Assembly (NCBI GenBank): GCA_025454975.1
Contig: JALONK010000007.1
Coordinates: 40,859-104,858, forward strand
Length of the DNA stretch: 64,000 bases
Direction: 5' to 3'
DNA from: Bacteroidia bacterium
Lineage (GTDB): Bacteria; Bacteroidota; Bacteroidia; UKL13-3
Shown here piece by piece: positions 55,814 to 64,000 of this stretch (position 1 is its first letter; each line of letters opens with the position of its first letter). A model generated the notes under the pieces. It was not told where the DNA came from and did no database searches. It saw only the letters and a program-made list of their open reading frames with translations. The translations under genes were made by a program, and so were the position numbers.

Positions 55814-56340
55814 TAATTAAGAATTTCTATGTGGGCTTGTTGCAATAATGTGATTTTTTCTGATTCAAATTCTTGTGAGTTGAAAGTTACAAACCTTATT
55901 TTTTTATGAATCAATTTTTCAGCCTTCTCTGTCAAATTAAGCAAATATGTCTTATCAATATTCCCCACAAAAATTAAGTCAATAATTGGGCTGTCTAGTC
56001 CTTTTGCTAAATCACCAACTAAATAAACGGCTTCAACATTACCCAACCTTCTGATTACTTGCTCCACTATTTTATCAAGTCCGGTGTATTTCATCAAGAT
56101 ATTTTGAATATCTGAGAACATTGGATGTTTGGTATTAGCCTTAAATACTTTTTTATTACCACTTGTGCTTGTGGTTAAAAGTCCTGCCACTTCAAATTTG
56201 TTAAGTTCAAGACGAATACTATTTGTGCTTTCTCCAAATTCGGTTTCTAAATTTCTTAGGTATGATGATGTTTTACTATTAAGGAAGAACTTCAACAATA
56301 ATTTAACTCTTGTTTTAGAGGTAATAAGGGTGTCTAACAT
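55813..56340 (-). CDS. Winged-helix protein with degenerate nucleotidyltransferase domain; possible regulator
   Basis: The 175-residue protein is the first gene of the long minus-strand block. Residues about 1-75 look like an ArsR-type winged helix (TSKTRVKLLLKFFLN, then STNSIRLELNKFEVAGLLTT). The second half resembles a minimal nucleotidyltransferase (AVYLVGDLAKGLDSPIIDLI), but the usual SDIDL is read as PIIDL, so the first catalytic aspartate is missing. It may sense a nucleotide sugar and control the operon from the divergent region beside it. That function is inference. Confidence 0.72.
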   Translation of the reverse strand: MLDTLITSKTRVKLLLKFFLNSKTSSYLRNLETEFGESTNSIRLELNKFEVAGLLTTSTSGNKKVFKANTKHPMFSDIQNILMKYTGLDKIVEQVIRRLGNVEAVYLVGDLAKGLDSPIIDLIFVGNIDKTYLLNLTEKAEKLIHKKIRFVTFNSQEFESEKITLLQQAHIEILN

Positions 56341-56722
56341 AATTTTCGCGTTTTCGCTTTTGATGTTAAAGGATATTGAATGGCTGTTAATGATTAATTG
56401 TTATTAATACCAATTTTGTAATATGGCTCGTCTGCAATAAGGTTTTCGCCATTTATATTGAGCTTTTGTTTGATTTAGTTTGTAAAAATGTCGAACAATA
56501 TTTTGTTTAAACACATTTATTTTACGACAATTTGTAATAATTAAATTATGTAAAAATGGAAAGCTTCGCCCTTTCAGTCCCAATAAGAATTAGCACCTAC
56601 ACATTGAGTAAAAAAACTACTCAATATTAAGAGAAAATTTATAAAAACAAAAAAAAGATGCATAATTTTCGTTAGTAAAGTCAATGCCTATAATTCAAAT
56701 CTAAACCGTATACTTGCAGTTC
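56341..56722. other. Divergent control region between the 52-kb block and wza-wzc
   Basis: About 380 bp separate two divergent transcripts. No open frame of note was found. It must hold promoters for both sides. The nearest promoter-like match on the plus strand is TAATTTTC at 56663-56670 (consensus TAnnTTTG), without a convincing TTG at the right distance. A perfect inverted repeat lies at 56603-56625. Confidence 0.55.
56603..56625. promoter_or_regulatory. Perfect 8-bp inverted repeat, candidate operator
   Basis: ATTGAGTA and TACTCAAT flank a 7-base spacer (AAAAAAC). It lies 98 bp before the wza start and about 263 bp before the regulator-like gene on the other strand. There is no T-tract, so it is not a typical terminator. 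It could be a binding site for the winged-helix protein encoded at 55813-56340. Confidence 0.4.
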
Positions 56723-57520
56723 ATGCAAATTATTAAAGTGAAACAGGATATTTTAATCATAGTTGCCATGTTATTCATGGCAAGTTGCGGATATAAACAT
56801 AAAAATATAATGTTTAAAACACCTAATAAAATAAAAGGAACAGGTGTGGTTGTTTACAAATTAGATTCAACTTCAAAAGAAAATCGAACTTATTACCATG
56901 TAATCAAGCCTGGCGACCGAGTTCAAGTGAAGTTTATTAATAATTACGATATAGGGCAAGCTGCTGGGCAAAGCGCAACTTCAACAGGAAATATTCAAGC
57001 CGACTTAGAAAAGGGTTATTTGGTAAACTTTGACAGTACTTGCATTTTACCTATGATTGGTCGTATTAATTTGGTTGGATTAAATCGTTTGGAAGCAGCA
57101 AAACTATTGGAGCGTGAATACAGTAAATATAATATTTCACCTTTAATTGAAGTAAATATCACAAGCTTAACTGTTACAGTAATGGGGGAGGTAAATATGC
57201 CGGGGAAAATATTATTGGATAAAGAAAATACAACTTTAGTGGATGCCTTAGCATTAGCAGGTGGTATAAAGGATATTGGTAAAAAGAATTCAATCAAAAT
57301 TATTAGGAAGCACGAAGTGATTCAGGTTGATTTAAAGTGGATTATGAATCTTAAAAATCAGGAATTGATTATTCAGGATGGAGATATTGTATATGTTGAA
57401 CCTTATGGATTTAAAGCGCAAACAGAAGCACTTACTTCTATCCAAAGTCTTGGTTTTGTAGTACTTACTTTTAGTCAATTAGCTTTACTTACCTTACAAA
57501 TCATTAACTTAAGAAGATAA
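56723..57520 (+). CDS. wza: Polysaccharide export lipoprotein, Wza-like
   Basis: The start is the ATG at 56723 (MQIIKVKQDILIIVAMLFMA; 265 residues); a TTG nine bases upstream is less likely. The lipobox is LFMASC with the acylated cysteine at about residue 22. A polysaccharide export domain follows (YYHVIKPGDRVQVKFINNYD) and an SLBB domain (VTVMGEVNMPGKILLDKENT). A C-terminal hydrophobic helix (FVVLTFSQLALLTLQII) is common in Bacteroidota Wza. It is the outer-membrane exit for the glycan and is directly next to wzc. Confidence 0.92.
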   Translation: MQIIKVKQDILIIVAMLFMASCGYKHKNIMFKTPNKIKGTGVVVYKLDSTSKENRTYYHVIKPGDRVQVKFINNYDIGQAAGQSATSTGNIQADLEKGYLVNFDSTCILPMIGRINLVGLNRLEAAKLLEREYSKYNISPLIEVNITSLTVTVMGEVNMPGKILLDKENTTLVDALALAGGIKDIGKKNSIKIIRKHEVIQVDLKWIMNLKNQELIIQDGDIVYVEPYGFKAQTEALTSIQSLGFVVLTFSQLALLTLQIINLRR

Positions 57521-60022
57521 ATGGAAGAAAATAATTCCGGCTTAACTTTAGAAAGAAGCATTGATATAACAAAAGTTGGTCTGTTGTTATTAAGGCGTTG
57601 GTACGTGATTGTATTATTCATTATAATATCATTGGTAGTAACTTTCATTCAACTTCGTTATACTAAACCTTTGTATTCAGCATCAGTGATGTTAAAATTT
57701 GATGATGAAAAAGGGGGGCAAGTAAGTGATATATTTAGATATGGAAGGCTTACGGGCCGACTTGAGAACCAGTTAAAAACAGAATCTGAAATTCTACAAA
57801 GCCGTACGTTAGCTTTAAGCACACTTGAATTGTTGAATTATGATGTGATTTATTTGCAACGAGGGCAAATTGTTACTTCTGAAATTTATCCATTTAATTA
57901 TTTTAAGGTTATACCTTTATACATTGATTCTTCAGATTTCGGTAAACGATTTATCATTAAATTTACGAATAAAAACACTTACAGTGTTAAATTTAATGAA
58001 AAGAGCAAAGAGAACTTTTTTAAGGTAAATGATAGTTTAGTACTTGGGTCAAGCATATTTCAAGTTATTGTTCCAAACGAAAACTGGCTGAGTCCTGTGT
58101 TAAATAAGGATATTGAAGTTAAACTTCACAACAGATTTTATGATGCTATGCGATTAGCTTCTAAAATAAAGGTTGAAGTGGAGAAGGGAACAAGCTTATT
58201 AAAAATAACTTATATCGACGAAGTTCCACAAAAAGCATCTGACTTTGTTAATGCCACCGCGAAGGCATATATGAAAGAAAGTGTAAACACTAGGGCAAAG
58301 GCAGCTGAGCAAACTGTGCAATTTATTGATGACTTGATTAATGATTTGTCGGCTCAAGTTGAAAGTGCCCAAAAAAGTTTAACTGATTTTCAAACCAAAA
58401 ACCATGGTGTTGAGCCAAGTTTAGTTGGTAGAGCACAGTTTGAAAAGTTAACCGACCTTGAGGCTCAAAAAAGTGTTATTGCACTTAAACAGAAGCAACT
58501 CGAGAAATTGATAGTAGATTTAAAATCCAGCAACAACAAACCTTTGCAATTTGTTATGTTAGACAATGAGGACGAACAAACCATTCCTAACATGATTGAC
58601 CTTTTAAATGGTTTAATATTAGAACGAATATCATTAAGCTCAAGATATCAGATAAATAGTCCGGTAATGAAGGAAAATGAGGTTAAAATTGCTGAATTGA
58701 AACTTGGCATAAACAGGGCATTAGCTTCGTTAAAAACTAAATTAGCCGATAAACAATTACATGTTCAAGGATTAATTAATGATGCTAAATTATTGTTATC
58801 AGGCTTACCTGAAAAAGAGCAAGCATTATTAGATTTACAGCGCACATTTAAAGTAAACGAAAAAATCTATGGCTATTTAATGGAGAAAAAACTTGAAACT
58901 CGAATCAGTAAGTCTTCAATTATAGCCAATGCAAGTATCGTGGATGAAGCAGCTATTCCATCGTCTCCATTTTCTCCAAAGCCTGAGCAAGCTTATGGAT
59001 TATCAGCGCTTATAGGGTTACTATTAGGTGTTGGATTTATTTTTTTAATGAGGATTATTTATAACCGTATACCGGACAAAGAAACTATTGAAGGGCTTAG
59101 TCGAGTTCCCGTGATTGGTGTGGTTAAAAAGTTGGATGATGAAGAAATGGAGGATCAATATGAACTTTACGTGATGAAAAGCCCAAAATCAGTATTCAGC
59201 GAATCTATTCGAGGCATTAGAACGGCCTTGAATTTTATACTTAAAGGCGAGACTAAAAAAGCTATATGTGTTACTTCATCGGTAAGTGGAGAAGGTAAAA
59301 CATTCTGTACGGTTAATCTTGCTGCTTCGTTAACTTTATTGGGCTATCGAGTAGTAGTAGTTGGTTGTGATTTGAGACGTCCACGGGTGCACTTAACATT
59401 TAGGAATCTTACTAATGATATAGGAATTACTACTTATTTAATTGGAAAAAGTAGCCTTGAGGAAATTGTTCTGCCTTCTGAATTTGAGAATTTAGACGTG
59501 ATTCCAGCGGGACCAACTCCGCCAAATCCATCAGAATTACTACAGTCAACTGTTATGGACAACTTAATTGTAGAATTAAAAGAAAGATATGATTATGTGT
59601 TTTTTGACACAGCACCTGTAGGTTTGGTTTCTGATTCATTTGAATTGATGGCTAAATCTGATGTAAATTTATTTATCATCAGAGCAAATTACTCGAAACG
59701 CGACTTTGCCCTAATTCCTGATCGCTTAATGCAGGATAATGCAATACGAAATGTTTACACTGTTCTGAATTCATTTGATGCAAGCAGCTCTGTTTATAGT
59801 TCTATTTATAAAACTGCTTATGGCGGATATTATGGCGGAGGAGGATATTATTATTATGGTGGTTATTATGCTATGAGTTCAGGATATGGGTATTATAACC
59901 GTAAATATTATTCTCAATATTATAATGGTTATTATACTGAAGAACGTTCAAAACTTAAACCTTGGTACAAGAGATTGCTATCGGTTAATAAACGCAGAAA
60001 ATCAACAAAACAACCTTACTAA
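57521..60022 (+). CDS. wzc: Chain-length regulator and BY-kinase, Wzc-like
   Basis: The 833-residue protein has an N-terminal Wzz domain with a first membrane helix (about 30-50), a coiled-coil periplasmic part, a second helix (about 490-510) and a C-terminal tyrosine kinase. The kinase motifs are SSVSGEGKTFCTVNLAASL (Walker A), VVGCDLRRPRVHL (A') and YDYVFFDTAPVGL (Walker B). The tail has about 19 tyrosines within about 43 residues (YGGYYGGGGYYYYGGYY and more), the autophosphorylation cluster. Phosphorylation cycles would control glycan length and export with Wza. Confidence 0.95.
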   Translation: MEENNSGLTLERSIDITKVGLLLLRRWYVIVLFIIISLVVTFIQLRYTKPLYSASVMLKFDDEKGGQVSDIFRYGRLTGRLENQLKTESEILQSRTLALSTLELLNYDVIYLQRGQIVTSEIYPFNYFKVIPLYIDSSDFGKRFIIKFTNKNTYSVKFNEKSKENFFKVNDSLVLGSSIFQVIVPNENWLSPVLNKDIEVKLHNRFYDAMRLASKIKVEVEKGTSLLKITYIDEVPQKASDFVNATAKAYMKESVNTRAKAAEQTVQFIDDLINDLSAQVESAQKSLTDFQTKNHGVEPSLVGRAQFEKLTDLEAQKSVIALKQKQLEKLIVDLKSSNNKPLQFVMLDNEDEQTIPNMIDLLNGLILERISLSSRYQINSPVMKENEVKIAELKLGINRALASLKTKLADKQLHVQGLINDAKLLLSGLPEKEQALLDLQRTFKVNEKIYGYLMEKKLETRISKSSIIANASIVDEAAIPSSPFSPKPEQAYGLSALIGLLLGVGFIFLMRIIYNRIPDKETIEGLSRVPVIGVVKKLDDEEMEDQYELYVMKSPKSVFSESIRGIRTALNFILKGETKKAICVTSSVSGEGKTFCTVNLAASLTLLGYRVVVVGCDLRRPRVHLTFRNLTNDIGITTYLIGKSSLEEIVLPSEFENLDVIPAGPTPPNPSELLQSTVMDNLIVELKERYDYVFFDTAPVGLVSDSFELMAKSDVNLFIIRANYSKRDFALIPDRLMQDNAIRNVYTVLNSFDASSSVYSSIYKTAYGGYYGGGGYYYYGGYYAMSSGYGYYNRKYYSQYYNGYYTEERSKLKPWYKRLLSVNKRRKSTKQPY

Positions 60023-60035
60023 TATACCCTAACAA

Positions 60036-61301
60036 ATGAATACAGTATCTGATTTTAAAATAGGTGTGATCGGTCTCGGATATGTAGGATTACCACTTGC
60101 AGTAGAATTTGGTAAAATCTATCCAACGATTGGTTTTGATATTGATAGTAAACGCATTGGAGAATTAACAGCGGGCTATGATCGTACATTAGAAGTGGAA
60201 TCTGAATTGTTAGCAGAGGCAACCAAACTTACCTATACTACCGATTTGGATGTTCTTAAAGAAGCTAATTTTTTTATAGTTACCGTTCCTACACCAATAG
60301 ATAAAAATAACCGCCCCGATTTAACACCATTAATGAAGGCCAGTGAAACCGTAGGCAAAGTGTTGAAGAAAAATGATATCGTTGTTTATGAATCTACAGT
60401 TTATCCGGGATGTACGGAAGATGATTGTGTTCCTGTGTTAGAAAAGTTTAGTGGCCTAACATTTAACAAAGATTTTTATTGTGGTTATTCACCTGAGCGA
60501 ATTAATCCCGGTGATAAGCAACATCGCGTTACTACCATCCAAAAAATAACCTCCGGTTCAACTCCTGAAGTAGCAAATGCTGTTGATCAAATTTATGCTT
60601 CTATAATCACAGCCGGCACTTATAAGGCCGCAAGCATTAAAGTTGCAGAGGCAGCTAAGGTTATTGAAAACTGCCAACGTGATATAAATATAGCATTCGT
60701 GAATGAGTTGGCATTAATATTTGATAAAATGGGAATAGATACCCTAGAAGTGTTGCAAGCAGCCGGAACAAAATGGAACTTTTTGCCTTTTCGTCCGGGA
60801 TTGGTTGGTGGACATTGTATAGGTGTTGATCCATATTATCTTACTCATAAGGCTGAAGAAATCGGATACCACAGTCAAGTGATTTTAGCCGGCAGAAAAA
60901 TTAATGACAATATGGGTGCCTTCGTTGCCAATAAAGTTATTAAGTTGATGATTAAAAAAGGAATCTCGGTGAATCATGCTAAGATTTTAATTTTAGGAAT
61001 TACCTTCAAAGAGAATTGCCCTGATATAAGAAATAGTAAAGTAATTGATATCATTGACGAACTTAAAGAATTTGAAACTGCTATTGAAGTATATGACCCA
61101 TTGGCTGATAGTAATGAGGTAAACCATGAGTATGGATTTCATTTAATCAATAACTTAGCAAATGACTATGACGCTGTAATTCTTGCTGTGGCTCATGAGC
61201 CTTTCAAACAATTACAACTTAAACAATTGCTGAAACCTGTTCATGTAATTTATGATGTGAAATCAACGCTAAATCCTCATGAAATAGATGCACGTTTATA
61301 A
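60036..61301 (+). CDS. UDP-N-acetylhexosamine 6-dehydrogenase (TviB/WbpO-like)
   Basis: The 421-residue protein has the NAD motif [56 protein letters not shown], and the catalytic cysteine in [20 protein letters not shown] (about 261). This form is of the Vi-antigen TviB and WbpO type, which oxidise UDP-GlcNAc or UDP-GalNAc to the uronic acid. The next gene is a 4-epimerase, as in the TviB/TviC pair. It starts 13 bp after wzc. The uronic acid could be amidated by the asparagine synthase-like enzyme. Confidence 0.92.
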   Translation: MNTVSDFKIGVIGLGYVGLPLAVEFGKIYPTIGFDIDSKRIGELTAGYDRTLEVESELLAEATKLTYTTDLDVLKEANFFIVTVPTPIDKNNRPDLTPLMKASETVGKVLKKNDIVVYESTVYPGCTEDDCVPVLEKFSGLTFNKDFYCGYSPERINPGDKQHRVTTIQKITSGSTPEVANAVDQIYASIITAGTYKAASIKVAEAAKVIENCQRDINIAFVNELALIFDKMGIDTLEVLQAAGTKWNFLPFRPGLVGGHCIGVDPYYLTHKAEEIGYHSQVILAGRKINDNMGAFVANKVIKLMIKKGISVNHAKILILGITFKENCPDIRNSKVIDIIDELKEFETAIEVYDPLADSNEVNHEYGFHLINNLANDYDAVILAVAHEPFKQLQLKQLLKPVHVIYDVKSTLNPHEIDARL

Positions 61302-61311
61302 TCCAAATTAC

Positions 61312-62280
61312 ATGAAAGTATTGGTTACAGGCGGTGCCGGTTTTATAGGCAGTAATTTAACTGAAGCATTATTACAGGATAATCGTATTAGTGAAGTTAG
61401 GGTTCTTGATAACCTTTCCACGGGTTTATATAAAAACATTGCAGCTTTTACTAAATTTCCTTCATTTAAATTTATTGAGGGTGATATTACCAACTTTCAA
61501 ACTTGTTTGGATGCGATTAAAGGTGTTGATGCTGTTATTCATTTAGCCGCTTTGGGTTCGGTGCCTCGATCTATTAACGACCCTATCACAAGTAACCTGG
61601 TTAATATTAATGGAACACTTCATGTATTTACTGCTGCAAAGGAATTAGGTATATCCAAAATAATTTATGCTGCATCGTCTTCTACTTATGGTGATAGTAA
61701 ATCATTACCTAAGGTTGAACACATTATTGGAGCTCCACTTTCACCTTATGCCATTACTAAATTAGTGAATGAACTTTATGCAAAGGTTTTTGCCGATTTA
61801 TATGCAATGAAGTTTATAGGATTAAGATATTTTAATGTGTTTGGTCCTAAGCAAAATCCTTCGGGGCCTTATGCTGCTGTTATTCCACTATTTGCCCATG
61901 CGGTGATTAATAAACAATCACCATTTATTAATGGTGACGGTGAGCAAAGCAGAGATTTTACTTATGTTAATAATGCCGTTCAAGCCAATCTAAAAGCATT
62001 ATTTACTACAAATGATGAGGCTTGGAACCAAGTATATAATGTGGCTTGTGGCGAACAACATACCATTAATCAATTATTTGAAGCCTTAAAAAGGGCTGCC
62101 AATGAAAATAACTTACAAGCACAATATCGCGAAACCCGCACAGGCGATGTGCGTCATAGCTTAGCTGATATCTCCAAAGCTAAAAGGTTGTTAGACTATC
62201 AACCCGAAGTTACATTAGGTGAGGGATTGGTGAAAACGTTTGAATGGTATAAGAAATTTCCGGATTATTTCGGATTATAG
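61312..62280 (+). CDS. UDP-N-acetylglucosamine/uronate 4-epimerase (TviC/WbpP-like)
   Basis: I chose the ATG at 61312 (MKVLVTGGAGFIGSNLTEAL; 322 residues) because the upstream ATG at 61288 lies inside the dehydrogenase gene and precedes the Rossmann motif by eight extra residues. RVLDNLSTGLYKNI and AASSSTYGDSKSLPKVEH hold the catalytic serine/threonine, and LSPYAITKLVNELYA the Tyr and Lys. LRYFNVFGPKQNPSG and NGDGEQSRDFTYV are typical of WbpP. It interconverts gluco and galacto forms of a UDP-HexNAc or its uronate. Confidence 0.9.
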   Translation: MKVLVTGGAGFIGSNLTEALLQDNRISEVRVLDNLSTGLYKNIAAFTKFPSFKFIEGDITNFQTCLDAIKGVDAVIHLAALGSVPRSINDPITSNLVNINGTLHVFTAAKELGISKIIYAASSSTYGDSKSLPKVEHIIGAPLSPYAITKLVNELYAKVFADLYAMKFIGLRYFNVFGPKQNPSGPYAAVIPLFAHAVINKQSPFINGDGEQSRDFTYVNNAVQANLKALFTTNDEAWNQVYNVACGEQHTINQLFEALKRAANENNLQAQYRETRTGDVRHSLADISKAKRLLDYQPEVTLGEGLVKTFEWYKKFPDYFGL

Positions 62281-62306
62281 AATAATCCCTAAAACAAGAA
62301 TGTATT

Positions 62307-62720
62307 ATGAAGTTATATCAACCACCACATATTATTGATTTTGGTAAATTAGGCGAAAGCAATATTGGCTATTTGTCGGTTGCGGAAAACAAAAACTTAC
62401 CATTTGAAGTTGAACGCGTTTTTTGGACTTATTATACGCCGGAAAGTATTGTTAGAGGCAGGCATGCTCACCATGAAACAGAGCAAATTTTGATAGCCGT
62501 AACAGGAAGAATTATTGTGAATACGGATGATGGAAAAGGTAATATTCAAACTTTTGTTTTAGATGACCCTTCGAAAGCTGTTTACCTGCCTCCAAATGTA
62601 TGGCATACCATGCAGTACAGCCATACAGCAATTCAGTTAGTTCTTGCTTCTAAAGGATATGAGGCCAACGATTATATTCGCGATTACGATGAATTTTTAA
62701 ACATTTGGGGGAGCAAATAA
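62307..62720 (+). CDS. FdtA/QdtA-like cupin, probable sugar 3,4-ketoisomerase
   Basis: The 137-residue protein is a single cupin with the signature RGRHAHHETEQILIAVTGRI and VYLPPNVWHTMQYS. FdtA and QdtA isomerise dTDP-4-keto-6-deoxyglucose to the 3-keto form before amination at C3. The gene ends in TAATG with the acetyltransferase gene, as in fdtA/fdtC-type pairs. No matching dTDP pathway or aminotransferase was found in the window. It may act on a different NDP-sugar. Confidence 0.83.
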   Translation: MKLYQPPHIIDFGKLGESNIGYLSVAENKNLPFEVERVFWTYYTPESIVRGRHAHHETEQILIAVTGRIIVNTDDGKGNIQTFVLDDPSKAVYLPPNVWHTMQYSHTAIQLVLASKGYEANDYIRDYDEFLNIWGSK

Positions 62721-63298
62721 TGGGTAAACCATTTATACATGAAAAAGCATTAGTAGAAACAGATCATATTGGTGATGATACCAGGGTTTGGGCTTTTGTT
62801 CATATTTTAAAGGGAGCCAAAATTGGTTCTAATTGTAATATATGCGACCATTGTTATATCGAGTATGATGTTGAAGTTGGAAATAATGTAACAATAAAAT
62901 GTGGTATTTATCTTTGGGAAGGAGTACGGCTGGAAGATGATGTTTTTTTAGGTCCGAATGTGGTATTTACCAATAATCCTCGCCCAAGAAGTAAACAATA
63001 CATTGAGCATTTAAAAACTTATGTTCATCAAGGGGCATCAATTGGAGCCAATAGTACTTTATTAGCAGGTATACATGTTGGTAAATATGCTATGGTAGGA
63101 ATGGCAAGCGTTGTAACACGTGATGTTAAGGACTATGCTTTGGTGTATGGAAATCCTGCACGACAGCATGGTTGGGTTGATGAAGCAGGTAATAAACTTG
63201 TTGAAAAAGAGCCTAAGGTTTGGATAAATGATGAAGGTAATTTATATGATGAAGGTCCCAATGGTTTAGTTCCAAGAAAATCAATAGTAAACACCTAA
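62720..63298 (+). CDS. WbpD/FdtC-like N-acetyltransferase (left-handed beta-helix)
   Basis: The ATG at 62720 (MGKPFIHEKALVETDHIGDD; 192 residues) has GGGGGAG six bases before it and is preferred to a TTG upstream. Hexapeptide repeats fill the protein. VFLGPNVVFTNNPRPRSKQY, HQGASIGANSTLLAGI and DYALVYGNPARQHGWV match WbpD and FdtC. These acetylate a 3-amino group of a UDP- or dTDP-sugar. With WbpI, WbpG and a UDP-sugar dehydrogenase in the window, a 2,3-diamino uronic acid pathway is possible, but the WbpB and WbpE steps are missing. Confidence 0.86.
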   Translation: MGKPFIHEKALVETDHIGDDTRVWAFVHILKGAKIGSNCNICDHCYIEYDVEVGNNVTIKCGIYLWEGVRLEDDVFLGPNVVFTNNPRPRSKQYIEHLKTYVHQGASIGANSTLLAGIHVGKYAMVGMASVVTRDVKDYALVYGNPARQHGWVDEAGNKLVEKEPKVWINDEGNLYDEGPNGLVPRKSIVNT

Positions 63299-63865
63299 AA
63301 CTCTTTTTATTGCTTCAGGATAATAAGCAAACTCTAAAGCTGAAATTCGCTGCTGAATTATTTGCAAGTTATCGTTGGCTTCAATATTAAACTTTGCTTG
63401 AACAATATGTTCACCTTCATCATAATGCTCGTTAACAAAATGAATAGTGATTCCATGTTCAGTTTCTTTGGCATTTAATACCGCTTGATGTATATGTTGA
63501 CCATACATTCCTTTACCACCAAACTTAGGTAATAAAGCAGGATGTATATTAATTATTTCTTTAGGATAAAATTGGATCAGATAGGTTGGAATAAGCCAAA
63601 GAAACCCTGCCAATACTAATAAATTAGGCTGATAAGGTTTCAGCATATTTATAAAAATATCTGCATCATTCAGCATTTTTTTATCGAATAATTGAACAGG
63701 AATATCATAAGGTTTGATACGTTCAATTACACCGGCCTTTGGGTTATTACAAAATACGGCTACAACTTTTATGCTTGGATGATTTTTGAAAGTTTTAACA
63801 ATATGCTCGGCATTTGTTCCGTTTCCGGAAGCAAACAAAACAATATGTTTAAACTCATTTGTCAT
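63281..63865 (-). CDS. purN: Phosphoribosylglycinamide formyltransferase
   Basis: The 194-residue protein has LFASGNGTNAEHIVKTF at the start, VLAGFLWLIPTYLIQF, the catalytic pair in INIHPALLPKFGGKGMYG, and HYDEGEHIVQAKF with the aspartate. These are the PurN motifs (Asn, His, Asp). It makes formylglycinamide ribonucleotide in purine synthesis. It is unrelated to the glycan locus. Its 3' end overlaps the plus-strand acetyltransferase gene by 18 bp, so the two genes converge without an intergenic terminator. Confidence 0.93.
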   Translation of the reverse strand: MTNEFKHIVLFASGNGTNAEHIVKTFKNHPSIKVVAVFCNNPKAGVIERIKPYDIPVQLFDKKMLNDADIFINMLKPYQPNLLVLAGFLWLIPTYLIQFYPKEIINIHPALLPKFGGKGMYGQHIHQAVLNAKETEHGITIHFVNEHYDEGEHIVQAKFNIEANDNLQIIQQRISALEFAYYPEAIKRVLGVYY

Positions 63866-64000
63866 TAGAAACTTAATTCGTTGATTACAGCTTCGCGGAA
63901 AAAAGTATTTACATTATTATTTCCATTCATTAAATGCAAAGGAACCGTCAAGGTAATAAAATCAGGTTTGTTGTTTTGAGTATTAATACGTTTCGACATT
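63865..64000 (-). CDS. C-terminal end of an unidentified gene (cut by the window edge)
   Basis: A frame on the minus strand ends in TAA at 63865-63867, sharing one base with the purN start (TAATG). The visible end is MSKRINTQNNKPDF, then ITLTVPLHLMNGNNNVNTFF and REAVINELSF. An ATG lies at 63999, but the gene may start beyond the window. No family is recognised. The overlap suggests co-transcription with purN. Confidence 0.5.
   Translation of the reverse strand, partial: MSKRINTQNNKPDFITLTVPLHLMNGNNNVNTFFREAVINELSF

Noticed and set aside
1..64000. CRISPR array, tRNA, rRNA or intact transposase
   Set aside because: No regularly spaced direct repeats, cloverleaf-like sequences, rRNA-like stretches or transposase frames were noticed; a tool-based scan could still find a short RNA gene.

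Overview
The window looks like a low-GC member of the Bacteroidota. The secreted protein at 1122-2948 ends in a type IX secretion (T9SS) sorting domain, and the partial gene before it has the same style of signal peptide. Wza and Wzc are of the Bacteroidota type, Shine-Dalgarno sequences are mostly weak, and TTG or GTG starts are fairly common. The genus cannot be named from sequence alone. No tRNA, rRNA, CRISPR array or intact mobile element was seen.

Layout. (1) 1-3746: two secreted-protein genes on the minus strand, the first cut by the window edge, with AT-rich spacers and one terminator. (2) 3747-56340: a block of about 52.5 kb holding 51 intact genes, all on the minus strand, mostly overlapping or spaced by a few bases, closed by a strong terminator at 3747-3780. 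It is a surface glycan (O-antigen, capsule or glycoprotein-glycan) locus. (3) 56341-56722: a divergent control region with a perfect inverted repeat. (4) 56723-63298: six plus-strand genes: wza, wzc, a nucleotide-sugar dehydrogenase, a 4-epimerase, an FdtA-like cupin and a WbpD-like acetyltransferase. (5) 63281-64000: PurN and the end of an unidentified gene, both on the minus strand.

How the genes work together. The locus encodes several sugar-nucleotide pathways. A complete pseudaminic acid set (pseB, C, G, H, I, F) lies at 33284-38604. A second nonulosonic acid set of NeuC, NeuA and a divergent NeuB lies at 52406-55813. A CDP-hexose set (RfbF, RfbG, 3,5-epimerase, C-methyltransferase, ketoreductase) lies at 44260-48702 and predicts a C-methyl-branched 6-deoxyhexose. 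A WbpI-like 2-epimerase with a PIG-L deacetylase and an LpxD-like acyltransferase lies at 7450-10065. A kinase/nucleotidyltransferase fusion with a HAD phosphatase and a second nucleotidyltransferase lies at 21021-23740. Three separate HisH/HisF pairs serve four WbpG/PseA-type amidotransferases, suggesting that several sugars carry acetamidino groups. Asparagine synthase, carbamoyltransferase, acyltransferase, GNAT and methyltransferase genes would decorate the glycan. About ten glycosyltransferases, an O-antigen polymerase-like protein and a PglK-like ABC flippase assemble and move it; Wza and Wzc would export it. No initiating sugar-phosphate transferase and no Wzx flippase were found in the window.

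The most notable points are the threefold HisH/HisF and fourfold amidotransferase set, in which each HisF-like protein has lost one of the two catalytic aspartates of true HisF; the second nonulosonic acid pathway, with a changed NeuB motif and no dehydratase or aminotransferase of its own; the predicted CDP-linked branched sugar; and a decayed DUF559 endonuclease-like gene with two in-frame stops between neuC and neuB.
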